Below, in pieces: positions 18,537 to 28,385 of a DNA stretch of 64,000 bases (the stretch's first letter is position 1; each line of letters opens with the position of its first letter). This DNA comes from Defluviitaleaceae bacterium. GTDB lineage: Bacteria; Bacillota; Clostridia; Lachnospirales; WQUN01. A model generated the notes under the pieces. It was not told the DNA's origin. It made no database searches and was given only the letters and a program-made list of their open reading frames with translations. A program made the translations under genes and the position numbers. The DNA lies in contig WRDO01000016.1 in NCBI GenBank assembly GCA_009779755.1, forward strand, positions 1 through 64,000, written 5' to 3'.

Positions 18537-19416
18537 TGGCCGTACCTCATGTACCGTTCCAAACCTTTTACTTGGTTCCACATTTCGCTTAAGTAAGTGC
18601 TTGCTTCTTCAAACGGTACGAAAAAATTTGCCATGCCTACGGTGTCGAACAACTACCCTTGAAACGCGGGGTCGCCGGTTATTTGCCGCACAGCTTCGGA
18701 TAATGTATGTACGATAGCCGAATCAATACCGGGCGGGAACGCAAAGAAATACGAACGCCCCATGTGGCCGTTTTCGATACCGACCTCCCGTATCGTGGGA
18801 ACATCGGGCAAAAGCGCGTTGCGCTCGTCCGCGGCAAGCCAAAGCGGAATCATTTCCCCGCTTTGGATGTGTTCCATAAATACCGCGATATTGTTGTAGC
18901 CCACTTCCGTATGCCCGGCGAGAATAGACGGAGCCATCATGCTGCCGCCGCCGACATGGACGGCGTTGGTTCTGAACCCTCCCGCGATTTCCGCCATGCG
19001 GAGCAGCTTAAACGAAAAGCCCGTGATGGTGGTCGCTACGTTAAGGCTTCCGGGGTTTGCTTTTATGTAGGTTAAAAATTCCTGCGCGGTGTTTATGCCC
19101 AAGTCCGAACGCACAACCAAAACATTGGCGTCGCAATGCGCGGCGCGAACATCCGCGCGTACATATCCGTATCGCCGCCCGGAAGGAAAGGCACAATCAG
19201 TGTGAGCGGACGGGTCGGCCAATCACCGCTTGCCGGTTGGTCCACGGGTTGGTACGGCGCGTCCGGCGCAACCAAAACAATCCGGTCACCCGATTCTTCT
19301 CTGGTTGGTCTGTCGAGGGTAGCGGCAGGGGGTGACGGATAGCAGGACGAAAGCAAGCCAAGTAAAAAAACGGCGGCAAGGATAAACGTTATAGTTTTAA
19401 TTATGTTCGGTTTCAT
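18533..19416 (-). pseudogene. Decayed TctC/Bug-type solute-binding lipoprotein
   Basis: The first 94 codons (19416 to about 19134) encode a lipoprotein signal (lipobox LSSC) and the TctC start TRPLTLIVPFLPGGDTD. Reading then continues in another frame at about 19126 with NVLVVRSDLGINTAQEF, NVATTITG, LAADERNALLPDVPTIRE and the end of the domain. About 75 codons of the family's middle are missing between the parts, together with the frame change. A TAG at 18653-18655 then interrupts the C-terminus, which continues in frame (ANFFVPFEEASTYLSEMW) to a TGA at 18533. Intact homologues bind carboxylates for tripartite tricarboxylate transport or as co-sensors. Here it lies 9 bases behind a sensor kinase gene. 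Confidence 0.75.
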
Positions 19417-19425
19417 GGGCGTTCA

Positions 19426-22400
19426 TTAAGCTGTTGTATTAAAAAAGTTATCAACGGCGGCGATGATTTCCTTCAGCTTTCCGCACAACAGGTTTTCATC
19501 GATATCAACCAAAAAGTCGTTTATCGTATGCGGCCACGATTTACGTTTTAATTCGTTAAGCGCGGCTTCCGCTTCGCTGATGTTGTAATCCCCACAAACT
19601 TCCCTGATTAAGTTGAGTTTTTCCCACAGGAAAACCATGTCATCATTGGATATTTCGGCGGGCTCCGCTGTTTCCTTCGGTTTATACTTGGTAACCAGCA
19701 ACCGCAGCACGTCAACGAAATCCGGGGTTTCGGACGCGATAGCCGTTATGTCCCCGTTGTTTCCCGCTTGCTCCAGCTTAAACGCGGTATCGGACAGGTC
19801 CGCTTCCCCTATGTTGGCAAGCGCACCCCTCATGCCGTGAACGGTTATCGTATATAAGTCAATATCCGCGTCCGCGCCGGTAGCGATTTCCCCGCATACA
19901 TTTTCCAGTATTGTTATGGCGCTTTCAACGTTCCGCACTACCATCACCGCAAAATTCGCGTCCGTTAACGGGTTTTTGACAAAACCCGATATTATATCAG
20001 CCGTTTGCCGCCGCGCCGATTCGATAACCTCGGGTTGTTGCTTATCCCGTATAAACCGATTCAATTGTATATTTAGTTCCCGTATATCAATGGGTTTGGA
20101 TATATAACCGTCGAAGCCGTTCTCCATAAACATTTCCGACGAACCCGCCACGGCGTTGGCCGTCAACGCCACAATCGGACTTGTGTACCCCATATCACGG
20201 ATTATCTTTGTTGCCTCCATCCCGTTCATTTTGGGCATCATATAATCCATGAACACGACACTGTATTCGTTGCCGTTTTTGATTTTGTCAACGGCCTCCG
20301 TGCCGCTTGCGGCGGTTTCGATTTTTAATCCGTAGGGCAGCATCATTCCCTTGGCTATATAGAGGTTGGTTTCTACATCGTCCACAATCAAGACGCTGCC
20401 GTAAGGCATATATTCATGGACGATCTGTTTCTTGATGAATTTCGTTTTGTTCATGAAATTATCGCAGCGCAGTTTATTGGCCAGTTCCGCCCCGCATACT
20501 TCGGAATCAATGCGCTTTTGCGGGAGGTGGACGGTAAATACCGAACCCTTGCCGGGTTCACTGTCGACAAAAATCTCACCCCCCATCGTTTCGACGAGGC
20601 GTTTTGTTATGTTCATACCCAAACCGGTACCGACGATGGTGCGGTTGGCGTCTGTATTAAACCGTTCGTATGCTTCAAATACCTTGCTGACCTGTTCCTC
20701 TGTCATACCCTGTCCCGTATCGCTTACGATAAAGTTAAGCGTACATTCCGTTTGCGATTTAACCTCCGCCGAAACCAATAATTCTATCGTGCCTTCCTTA
20801 GTATATTTAAACGCGTTGGAAAGAAGGTTATTCAGTATCTGCTTGATCCGCATTTCGTCGCCGAGCAAGTTAAGCGGTGTATACTCGTCTATCCTTAAGA
20901 TAAATTCGAGGCACCTGCTTTCATACCGCAACAGGTTAAGGTGAACCGTATCGTATATGATGCTCGGTATATCGTATTTGGCGTTTATTATCTCAATTTT
21001 ACCCGATTCGATTTTGGACAGGTCAAGCACGTCGTTGATAATGCTGAGCAACAGGTGACCCGAACTGTATATGATGTTAAACGCTTCCTCCGCGTCGGGT
21101 GGGTTGGTATGCTTTTGCAATTGAATTTCCGCCGCGCCGATTACCGCGTTCATCGGCGTGCGTATTTCATGGCTCATGTGGGTAAGGAACTCACTTTTCG
21201 CCTTATTTGCCTCTTCGGCTTGCTGACGCAATTTTTCCGTATTGGCCAACGTTCTTTTTTCCTCGGATACGTCCATGATCGTACCCAAGGTGCGGACGGC
21301 CTCGCCGTTTTCATCACGGATGGATTCCCCCGTGGCGCGGATATAGACATATTCGCCGTTTTTCTTCCTCGCTTGGTATTCGGGGTTAAAAAGCGTCCCG
21401 CCCGTTAAATCCCATATATGGTTCTTTAAGGTGTCCGTAACCATTTGGAAATCGTCGGGATGTACGCAATTATTGAAGCTGTTTATAACATCGGGGAAAT
21501 CGTTTTCGTCCGTGTAACCGAGTATTTCCCTGAACTCACTGGAATACGTGATGTGGTTTTTTATGTTCATGGGGTCGTCGCGTATGATTTCCATATCCCA
21601 TAAACCGATCCTCGCCGCTTTGTTGATCAACGCAAATTTCGCGAGTTGCAATTCGTTATTGATCAGGGCCTCTTTGGTTTCGGTCAGACCAAACGCCGCG
21701 TTAACGAAACGTACGGGCTTACCGTCCTGATCCCGTATCGCCTTACCTACGGTGCGGAACCAAGCGTATTCGCCGTTTCTCTTTTTGAGCCGCTGCTCTA
21801 TGTCGAAGGGGGTGTTACCGGTCTTGTCAAGCAGATGATCCGAAAAGGCGCGGAACGAGCTTTCCATATCATCGGGATGCACGAGACCCATCCTGCTGTC
21901 TCCGAGGTTTTCCGGTGTTTTATCATCGTCGGCAAAGCCGAGCAATTTCTTGTACTCATCGGAATATTCGGTGTGGTTATTGGGGCTGAGCGGATTATCC
22001 GGATCCAACTCCATGTTAACCATACCTATTTTAGCGGTTTCTATCACCAAGTTTAATTTGGCAAGTTGAAGTTCTTTTTCAAGCAAGGTTGCCTTTATTT
22101 TCCCTATATCCATAAGGGCGCCCGCAATGCGGACGGCATTACCGTCCTTGTCGCGTATCGCTTCGCCGCACGCGCGGAAATAGGTGTATTCCCCGTCCTT
22201 CTTTAACAGCCTGTATTCAACGTCATACGGCGTATTGCCGGTCTTGTCCGAAATATGCCCGACAATGTCCTCGATCGCTTTTTCCCTGTCTTCGGGATGC
22301 AGGCAACCACGCCAGCTGTCGAATGTGTTGGGGAAATCCGCTTCGTTCGTATACCCCAGCATGTTCCTCAATTCATCCGTAAACAAAAAGGTATTTTCCG

Positions 22401-23952
22401 GGTGCAGGAAATCATTATTATTGATATCCATGTCAAACAAGCCGATTTTCGTGGCTTTAACCACGGCGTTTAATTTTACCAACTGCTGTTGGGTTCCTTC
22501 ATCCGCGGCCACGAGGTTTTGTACCATTTGTTTTTGTTCACGCAGGTCATATACGTAACCCAGCCCTACATATCTGTCGCCTTGTTTAATCCGCGTCATC
22601 GTAATGTCCACGGGTAAGGGCGTACCGTCGGGCAGGTTATGTGTCCATTCGATTTTAACCATTTCGCCGCCGATAACGCGCTTAATGATGTCCATCGCTT
22701 TTTCACGGGAGTTGGAACCGTCGGGTTGGCATTCGGGGGAATGGGAAGCGCTTCCGAAAAAAGCGGCGTAATGCTCCCTTGAAATACCGTACATTTTAAG
22801 TACGGCTTCATTGCAATCAATGAATTTGAAGTTTTCGTCAAATACTGTTAATCCGATGGGTGCGTTATCGAACAAAACCGAAGTGGCGGCCTGTGCGGCT
22901 TCTCGTTCCAAACGGACGTTATCGGCTTCATGCCTTGCGTTTTCGAGCGACGACATAACTTCGCTTATGGATTTGATGAACCTTGCGATAAACACATTAA
23001 ATATAACGAATAACAGCGAGATTATCGCAATCATCACAAGAAACAACGAAGTCATGGGGGTAAAATAATCGCTTATCCTGTCGGGCCTGAACGCGGCGGT
23101 GTACCAAGCCAGCGAAGGGACCGTACCGATGGCGAGCGTCCCTCGGGGGACGGCAAAGGAATGGGTTTCCCCGGGTCCGAAGGTTACCGCTTTGGTTATG
23201 ATGTCGATACCCAACTCGCCCAATTCATCCATGATATTAGCATTGCGCATAACCAATCCGATATCCTTGGCGCCGGTGATTACCCCCGCGGAATTAAACA
23301 GGTAAACCTCCACCCCGTCATTTATATCGTGAAAATATCTGTTAATAAACGCGGTCACTTCAAGGGCTACCGCCACCATCCCCACAGGTTTATCACCATA
23401 CAGAACCGGCGCGTTTACCCACATCTTAAACGCGTTGGTGTTGGGGTTGAAATTAACGTTAAAGCTATAACCTTCCGTTTCATAAAGGGTCGCGTAATAC
23501 CAATAATGCGCGGGATTGTCGGCGTCCAGCCAATACGGCTCGGTAAATTCCGTACTGTAAACCAACCTGTCAATATCGTTAACCCAAGAGATTTCGTATC
23601 CCTCGTAAAAAAACATACGGAACGAGTCTAATTCTTCCATTGCCAATTCCCTGAGTTCGGTGTCGTCGGGATTAACGAAATGCTTTATGATAACCGGTGA
23701 TTTCGCCATTTTCTGCACCATGGCGATTTTTACCTCTACCGTGCTTTCCAAGCGCAGTTGTTTGATATCAAGCATTTGGGACAGCTCAATATCCTTGTTC
23801 TCCCTGACAATCTGCCGCATCGAGAAAACAAAAGCCACGCTCCCCACAACGAGGATGATCAAAAACAATATAACGGAAAAGGCAACGAACCTGTTTTTCA
23901 ACCGGGGTTTGTTAACGTCGTTTAACTTATCGTTGATTATGTTTGGATTCAT
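19426..23952 (-). CDS. Hybrid sensor histidine kinase with dCache, four PAS, receiver and HPt domains
   Basis: A 1508-residue membrane sensor. Order: transmembrane helix 22-45; extracytoplasmic Cache-like domain about 50-295; transmembrane helix 301-325; PAS domains at about 355-475, 490-615, 625-750 and 765-890; HisKA with phospho-acceptor His928 (MSHEIRTP); ATPase domain about 1025-1145 with DTGQGM and GTGLGM; receiver with Asp1236 (VFMDYMMPKMNG); HPt with His1372 (TVHGMRGALANIG); and a helical tail 1430-1508. All phosphorelay residues are present. The ligand is unknown; the TctC-like lipoprotein directly downstream may once have been its binding-protein partner. The HD-GYP regulator just upstream (53 bases) is a likely output. 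PAS 2-4 are so alike that they probably arose by duplication. Confidence 0.93.
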   Translation of the reverse strand: MNPNIINDKLNDVNKPRLKNRFVAFSVILFLIILVVGSVAFVFSMRQIVRENKDIELSQMLDIKQLRLESTVEVKIAMVQKMAKSPVIIKHFVNPDDTELRELAMEELDSFRMFFYEGYEISWVNDIDRLVYSTEFTEPYWLDADNPAHYWYYATLYETEGYSFNVNFNPNTNAFKMWVNAPVLYGDKPVGMVAVALEVTAFINRYFHDINDGVEVYLFNSAGVITGAKDIGLVMRNANIMDELGELGIDIITKAVTFGPGETHSFAVPRGTLAIGTVPSLAWYTAAFRPDRISDYFTPMTSLFLVMIAIISLLFVIFNVFIARFIKSISEVMSSLENARHEADNVRLEREAAQAATSVLFDNAPIGLTVFDENFKFIDCNEAVLKMYGISREHYAAFFGSASHSPECQPDGSNSREKAMDIIKRVIGGEMVKIEWTHNLPDGTPLPVDITMTRIKQGDRYVGLGYVYDLREQKQMVQNLVAADEGTQQQLVKLNAVVKATKIGLFDMDINNNDFLHPENTFLFTDELRNMLGYTNEADFPNTFDSWRGCLHPEDREKAIEDIVGHISDKTGNTPYDVEYRLLKKDGEYTYFRACGEAIRDKDGNAVRIAGALMDIGKIKATLLEKELQLAKLNLVIETAKIGMVNMELDPDNPLSPNNHTEYSDEYKKLLGFADDDKTPENLGDSRMGLVHPDDMESSFRAFSDHLLDKTGNTPFDIEQRLKKRNGEYAWFRTVGKAIRDQDGKPVRFVNAAFGLTETKEALINNELQLAKFALINKAARIGLWDMEIIRDDPMNIKNHITYSSEFREILGYTDENDFPDVINSFNNCVHPDDFQMVTDTLKNHIWDLTGGTLFNPEYQARKKNGEYVYIRATGESIRDENGEAVRTLGTIMDVSEEKRTLANTEKLRQQAEEANKAKSEFLTHMSHEIRTPMNAVIGAAEIQLQKHTNPPDAEEAFNIIYSSGHLLLSIINDVLDLSKIESGKIEIINAKYDIPSIIYDTVHLNLLRYESRCLEFILRIDEYTPLNLLGDEMRIKQILNNLLSNAFKYTKEGTIELLVSAEVKSQTECTLNFIVSDTGQGMTEEQVSKVFEAYERFNTDANRTIVGTGLGMNITKRLVETMGGEIFVDSEPGKGSVFTVHLPQKRIDSEVCGAELANKLRCDNFMNKTKFIKKQIVHEYMPYGSVLIVDDVETNLYIAKGMMLPYGLKIETAASGTEAVDKIKNGNEYSVVFMDYMMPKMNGMEATKIIRDMGYTSPIVALTANAVAGSSEMFMENGFDGYISKPIDIRELNIQLNRFIRDKQQPEVIESARRQTADIISGFVKNPLTDANFAVMVVRNVESAITILENVCGEIATGADADIDLYTITVHGMRGALANIGEADLSDTAFKLEQAGNNGDITAIASETPDFVDVLRLLVTKYKPKETAEPAEISNDDMVFLWEKLNLIREVCGDYNISEAEAALNELKRKSWPHTINDFLVDIDENLLCGKLKEIIAAVDNFFNTTA

Positions 23953-24005
23953 GTGATGCCCCTCCTTTTATGGAACGGAAACCCGTCTTTCCCGGATGCG
24001 GTCAT

Positions 24006-25082
24006 TTATTTGTTCCTGTAATTGGGATTTAATTCCATATTCGAATTTGCCGCGTCAGTTGAATAATACTTTCCAATTGCTTCGATGAAGGTCTTTGCGA
24101 TGATCGGTTCGAAATGCTTCCCCGATTCCTGCCCGATAATAAAAATCGCCGTATCGTTGGGGAGCTGCTCCTTATAGGAACGCGCGGAAACAATCGCGTC
24201 ATATACGTCCACGACAGCCATCATGCGCCCCAAAAGCGGTATTTCCGTCCCTTTTAATCCATGGGGGTAGCCGGTGCCGTCCCAGCGCTCATGATGATAG
24301 AGCGCTATCGTCCTGGCATTATGTAAAAACTCGGCGCTCCCCGTACGGCCGATCGCGTTGTCAATGATACGCGCACCTTCCATGGAATGGGTTTTCATTA
24401 TTTCATATTCTTCCGATGTCAATTTGGCGGGTTTGTTCAGGATCGAATCCGCAATGGCAATCTTACCCACATCATGCAAGCGTGCGGACGAAACCACCGA
24501 CTCTATGTTCCAGCCTTCCATTTCTTCATCATATATACCCTGCTCGTGCATTTCGTCAATCAGCAGCTTCATATACATTGCCGTACGGTCAACATGCCCG
24601 CCGGTATTGTTATCACGGTTTTCCACAAGGTCCGCCATGGTAAACACGAGGCCGTTCTTTAAAAGCAGCAACTCTTCCGCCTGTTCAACCAATTTTTTGG
24701 TGCGCTCGCGGATCAACCCATCTATGTTCAAATGGGTTTTGATACGATTTAATAACACGGGTGGGGAGAACGGTTTATGGATAAAATCCACGACGCCCAT
24801 CTCAAACCCGAGCGCCTCCGTATCGGCGTCGCTTTTGCTTGTCAAGAATATAACGGGAATCATTTCGTGCCGTTTATCGGCCCTCAACCGCTTTAACGCG
24901 CCAAAGCCATCAAGCTCCGGCATAATAATGTCCAGCAGGATTAAATCCGGCACAACATTTTCCAAAAACTCGAACATAATTGAGGCGGACGAAAGGGTTA
25001 TCACCTTGTATTGATCCGACAAGACTTCCTTCGCCGTATGAAGGTTTATCGTGTTATCATCCACTATAAAAATCGTTTTCAT
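24006..25082 (-). CDS. Response regulator with HD-GYP phosphodiesterase domain
   Basis: 358 residues. A receiver domain (1-120; phospho-acceptor Asp51 in LILLDIIMP, Lys in FIHKPF) is joined by a short helix to an HD-GYP domain. The latter has RLHDVGKIAIADSIL (metal-binding HD) and HHERWDGTGYPHGLKG (the GYP signature). Such proteins hydrolyse cyclic di-GMP (or related dinucleotides) under phosphorelay control. It lies 53 bases ahead of the hybrid kinase on the same strand, so the pair probably forms one signalling operon controlling surface or motility traits. All key residues are present. Confidence 0.92.
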   Translation of the reverse strand: MKTIFIVDDNTINLHTAKEVLSDQYKVITLSSASIMFEFLENVVPDLILLDIIMPELDGFGALKRLRADKRHEMIPVIFLTSKSDADTEALGFEMGVVDFIHKPFSPPVLLNRIKTHLNIDGLIRERTKKLVEQAEELLLLKNGLVFTMADLVENRDNNTGGHVDRTAMYMKLLIDEMHEQGIYDEEMEGWNIESVVSSARLHDVGKIAIADSILNKPAKLTSEEYEIMKTHSMEGARIIDNAIGRTGSAEFLHNARTIALYHHERWDGTGYPHGLKGTEIPLLGRMMAVVDVYDAIVSARSYKEQLPNDTAIFIIGQESGKHFEPIIAKTFIEAIGKYYSTDAANSNMELNPNYRNK

Positions 25083-25273
25083 GTTTTTGCTCCTTCGGAA
25101 CAGAATGGTATCCGTTTAATAAATAGTTTTTGTATATTACCATTATTAATAATAAAAGCAATCACCCCGTGTTAGTTCCATTGTTAATGCGGGTTGATTT
25201 ATTCGATTTTGAAGTATAGTATAATCAAGTGTAAAATATTTGGATAAAACGGGGTGATGGTATATCTAACTTA

Positions 25274-25618
25274 TTGGAACAATGGAGATATGAAGCCAAA
25301 ACGAGGCTGCCTGAACTTCTTGATGAAGTAGTACAATCAATCAAACAAGTACACCCGGAATGTACGGTTATTTTATTTGGTTCATATGCCAAAGGAAATG
25401 TTCATGAAAATTCGGACTTGGATATTTGTGTGTTAGTGCCTGAACTAAGGTACAACAGGGTTAATATGAGGGTGGATGCGCGAAGTGCCATTCGTGACGA
25501 TTTTCCGCTTCCGATTGACGTTTTACTCTACACTCATGATGAATTTGAAGAAAGTGCAAAGAAAAAATCGAGAATGCAGTATCAAATTAAAGAAGAAGGG
25601 GTGGTTTTAGGTGGGTGA
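25274..25618 (+). CDS. MNT-type nucleotidyltransferase (toxin-antitoxin partner)
   Basis: A 114-residue minimal nucleotidyltransferase with the signature LFGSYAKGNVHENSDLDICV (G-S then D-x-D) and a later Asp in PIDVLL. In HEPN/MNT modules this protein transfers nucleotides to the HEPN toxin and silences it. The start is unsure: TTG at 25274 is the first usable codon after GGGGTGATGG (25251-25260), 14 bases away. A -10 TATAAT lies at 25220-25225. The 3' end overlaps the HEPN gene by 8 bases. Confidence 0.8.
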   Translation: MEQWRYEAKTRLPELLDEVVQSIKQVHPECTVILFGSYAKGNVHENSDLDICVLVPELRYNRVNMRVDARSAIRDDFPLPIDVLLYTHDEFEESAKKKSRMQYQIKEEGVVLGG

Positions 25619-26015
25619 TTATGCAGAAGCCAAAACATGGATTAATCTTGCAGAGCGTGATTACGCCGTTGCATTACACTTGAATGACACTTTTATCCCC
25701 ATGCCGGTGGAAATAATTTTCTTTCATTGCCAATCAACGGTTGAAAAAGCATTAAAAGCCGTGCTGGCATATTACGAAGATAAAATTCCAAAAATTCACG
25801 ATATCACTGCCTTGCTTACGTTATGCAAGCAACATACGGATAAAATTGACATTGATAAAAAAATTGCGGATACAATAACCGACTTTGCTGTGGTTACCCG
25901 CTATGTTGAAGATCGGCGCGACTTTACAGAAGATACCGTTGAATTCGCGCTTAAACAAGCAAAAATAAATTTGGAAATGGTCAAAATGTTTTTTGAAGAG
26001 GCCGAAGGAACATAA
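25611..26015 (+). CDS. HEPN-domain protein (toxin of MNT/HEPN pair)
   Basis: A 134-residue helical protein of the HEPN family (WINLAERDYAVALHL at the start, FFHCQSTVEKALKAVLAYYE in the middle, VTRYVEDRRDFTED near the end). Many HEPN proteins are RNases and form toxin-antitoxin modules with MNT proteins; the usual R-x4-6-H motif is not clear here, so RNase activity is not shown. It starts with GTG inside the 3' end of the nucleotidyltransferase gene, which indicates co-translation. Confidence 0.78.
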   Translation: MGDYAEAKTWINLAERDYAVALHLNDTFIPMPVEIIFFHCQSTVEKALKAVLAYYEDKIPKIHDITALLTLCKQHTDKIDIDKKIADTITDFAVVTRYVEDRRDFTEDTVEFALKQAKINLEMVKMFFEEAEGT

Positions 26016-26074
26016 TTGCTTGCTCTTTAATCCGCGTGCTTCGGCTTCCGTAGTATAATAACTACGCTCCCGGT

Positions 26075-26269
26075 TTGAAAAACAAGTTTCCCGAAATCGA
26101 AAAATGTGTCGGAAACGACCAGCCTGTTTTCCTTACGAAGAATGGTTACGGCGCAATGGTGGTTATGAGTTTGAAAAAATACGCGGATTTAACCGACGAT
26201 ATTGAATCAAAATTGGATGAAGCCGAATACGAAGCGGCTACGTCAAATTTTCGATGTTCATGTGTATGA
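26075..26269 (+). CDS. Phd/YefM-like antitoxin, orphan and possibly truncated
   Basis: 64 codons with the Phd/YefM core: LKNKFPEIEKCV, then PVFLTKNGYGAMVVMSLKKY, then LDEAEYEAATSN. Family members usually have about ten more residues at the N-terminus and a longer C-terminal tail. Here the frame begins with TTG without an SD (a TAG lies seven codons upstream) and ends early with unrelated residues (FRCSCV). No toxin gene follows: 26270-26536 is an AT-rich gap where I see nothing but two tiny frames. Probably a decaying orphan. Confidence 0.55.
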   Translation: MKNKFPEIEKCVGNDQPVFLTKNGYGAMVVMSLKKYADLTDDIESKLDEAEYEAATSNFRCSCV

Positions 26270-26536
26270 ACGGGACATAATTGAAGTGACGGTCTGCATT
26301 ACTAACTAGCCGCGTTCCGGTTAAGCATAAATCGGTTGTTTTTTGATAGCCATTGATTTATTTGACATTTACACCAATACGGATTTTATCACATTTTAAT
26401 CGGTTAATTATTGATTGCTTAAATTTCTACAGCGCATCAAAGGAGAGATTGATGATATTGGAAAAAAAATGAATTGTAAAAATATTAACGGCAGGAAACA
26501 ATATAAGATTGTTATGATTTTTGATGTGATTATATG

Positions 26537-27232
26537 TTAACGAGCTTTAATAGTAAATGATTTTAATATAATTTCTGCGATTTTCAAATCTATAGGTTCA
26601 TCAATATCAATATCATATTTTGAATCCATTACATAACCTATTTCATTATCATTAAGACTGGTCATTTTGTTAAGTTGATCGGTTGTATTAATATAAATTG
26701 CACCGTTAACTTTGTAATATGATTCCATGTCTTGCCGTCGTACAGCGCTTTGTTCTTTTAATAAATGGGATAAAAAACCATTATGTGACATTTTCCTAAT
26801 CAACAAAGGCGCTACATTACAAGGAGATACCGAAACAAGAGGTTTGCAACATTGCGATATAAATAATTCAATCGCTTCGTCTATATGAAATGATTGACGT
26901 AGCGGTGATGTAGGTTGCAAAAATAAAACTGCATTATGTTTAATATTCATAGTTTCAATAGCATGAAGCAAAACATCGATGCTAGCAGCAAAATCATCAG
27001 CAAGATACTTTGGACGTTCTAAAATCTCCACGTTATATCTTCGACTTATATTTGCTATTTTTTTGTCATCTGTGCTGACAACAACTTTATCGAGATACTT
27101 GGATTCTAAAGCCGCTTTAATTGTATAAGAAATCAAAGGATTCCCTAATAATGGTGTAATATTCTTATGGGGGATTCCCTTACTACCGCCTCGGGCAGGT
27201 ATAACAGCTATAAAACTTTTATTTTTATACAT
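26537..27232 (-). CDS. neuA: CMP-N-acetylneuraminate (acylneuraminate) cytidylyltransferase
   Basis: A 231-residue enzyme activating sialic acid with CTP. The nucleotide motif is IPARGGSKGIPHKNI, followed by FLQPTSPLR and the acidic end YDIDIDEPIDL. It gives the CMP-sugar used by the sialyltransferase. It is the last gene of the AT-rich minus-strand operon, 9 bases after the neuC frame. The donor could also be a related nonulosonic acid, but the NeuB and NeuC types favour N-acetylneuraminate. Confidence 0.88.
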   Translation of the reverse strand: MYKNKSFIAVIPARGGSKGIPHKNITPLLGNPLISYTIKAALESKYLDKVVVSTDDKKIANISRRYNVEILERPKYLADDFAASIDVLLHAIETMNIKHNAVLFLQPTSPLRQSFHIDEAIELFISQCCKPLVSVSPCNVAPLLIRKMSHNGFLSHLLKEQSAVRRQDMESYYKVNGAIYINTTDQLNKMTSLNDNEIGYVMDSKYDIDIDEPIDLKIAEIILKSFTIKAR

Positions 27233-27241
27233 AGTTTTTCC

Positions 27242-28384
27242 CTAATCTTTGTCAACGAAGTATTTTTGGAGAGGCATTTTCCAAAATGCATCATCACAAA
27301 CGATTTCCATAAACTGTTTTGTGCTGTTTCCGGATCCAAATTCGGTATTAATTTCAAACTTTTTACCAGATACATCAATTATTAATTTTTGAATTTTATT
27401 AATATCATAATCGCAATGCGCGATACTCCCACCCAATGAATAGCGGTTTTTTTGACGATTACCGATATCTATGGAAGGAACACCATAAATCGGCGCTTCC
27501 CTAATTCCTGCGCTGGAATTACCAATAATACATTCTGAATTTTTAAGAAGTGTGAGAAAATATTCAAAGCGAATGGATGGAAATATTTTACATTTTTCCA
27601 AATCCTACAGACGTGTATATTCTTCAATAATAAATTCGCGTCCAATATCATTATTAGGATGAATAAGGATAAAGTTTTTCCCCGACGTAACTATTGCATC
27701 GACATATATTTTGGCGTATTTTGACATGTTATTATAAGAAGTAGTGACAGGGTGAAACATTCCAATTATAAACGTATCAAATGGAATACCATATCGTAAT
27801 TTTGCTTCTTCTATCGTGGGTAAGTTTGGTGATAACATAATGTCAATATCCGGAGAGCCAATTATATGCACCCTATCTTCTCTTTCTCCGAGTTGTAAAA
27901 TGCGTTTTTTTGATTCTTCGTTAGCAACAAAGTGTACATGTGCCAACTTAGTGATTGCATGACGAATAGATTCATCTATCGTACCCGACACTTCACCACC
28001 TTCAATGTGTGCAACGAGTATATTATTCATAGCTCCCACTATGGCAACGGCAAGCGCTTCAATCCGGTCTCCATGCACGACAATTAAATCCGGTTCAAGT
28101 TCACATGCATATGCACTAAAACCGGATATCGTATTTGCTAAAGCCACATCCATAACAGACCCCATACTGGTTCGTTGGTTGAAGTAAAGAAAGATATTTT
28201 TATAACCGTCTTTGTACACTTCTCTATATGTTTCGCCGTACTGCGCGTGCATGTGCATACCTGTAACGAATACATGAAGTTCAAATAGATCATTTTTTTC
28301 AAGAGTAGACATAATTTTTTTTATTTTTCCGTAATCTGCTCTTGTTCCTGTAAGAAAAACTATTTTTATTTTTTTTGTATCCAT
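27242..28384 (-). pseudogene. neuC: UDP-GlcNAc 2-epimerase (hydrolysing) NeuC, interrupted by an in-frame TAG
   Basis: Two consecutive pieces in the same frame encode one NeuC of about 380 residues. Codons 28384-27608 give the front (FLTGTRADYGKIKKIM, HGDRIEALA, HIEGGEVSGTIDESIRHAITK) and 27604-27242 the back (IFPSIRFEYFLTLLKNSECI, GNSSAGIREAPIYGVPSIDI). A single TAG at 27605-27607 stands between, where homologues have a Lys codon, so AAG to TAG would explain it. The enzyme makes ManNAc from UDP-GlcNAc. It would be inactive unless the stop is read through or is a sequencing error. The rest is free of lesions, so the mutation is recent. Confidence 0.85.
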
Positions 28385-28385
28385 G

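Noticed and set aside
26450..26536. Tiny frames (6 and 23 codons), the first behind AAGGAGAG
   Set aside because: Too short to support as genes; may be remains of a lost gene at the edge of the AT-rich island.
18653..27607. Two genes (TctC-like and NeuC) are interrupted by in-frame TAG; does the organism read TAG as an amino acid?
   Set aside because: Several intact genes end in TAG (GH127 at 16462, DUF6171 at 14448, the small Cys protein at 62477), and the TctC gene has other lesions. Ordinary nonsense mutations are simpler.
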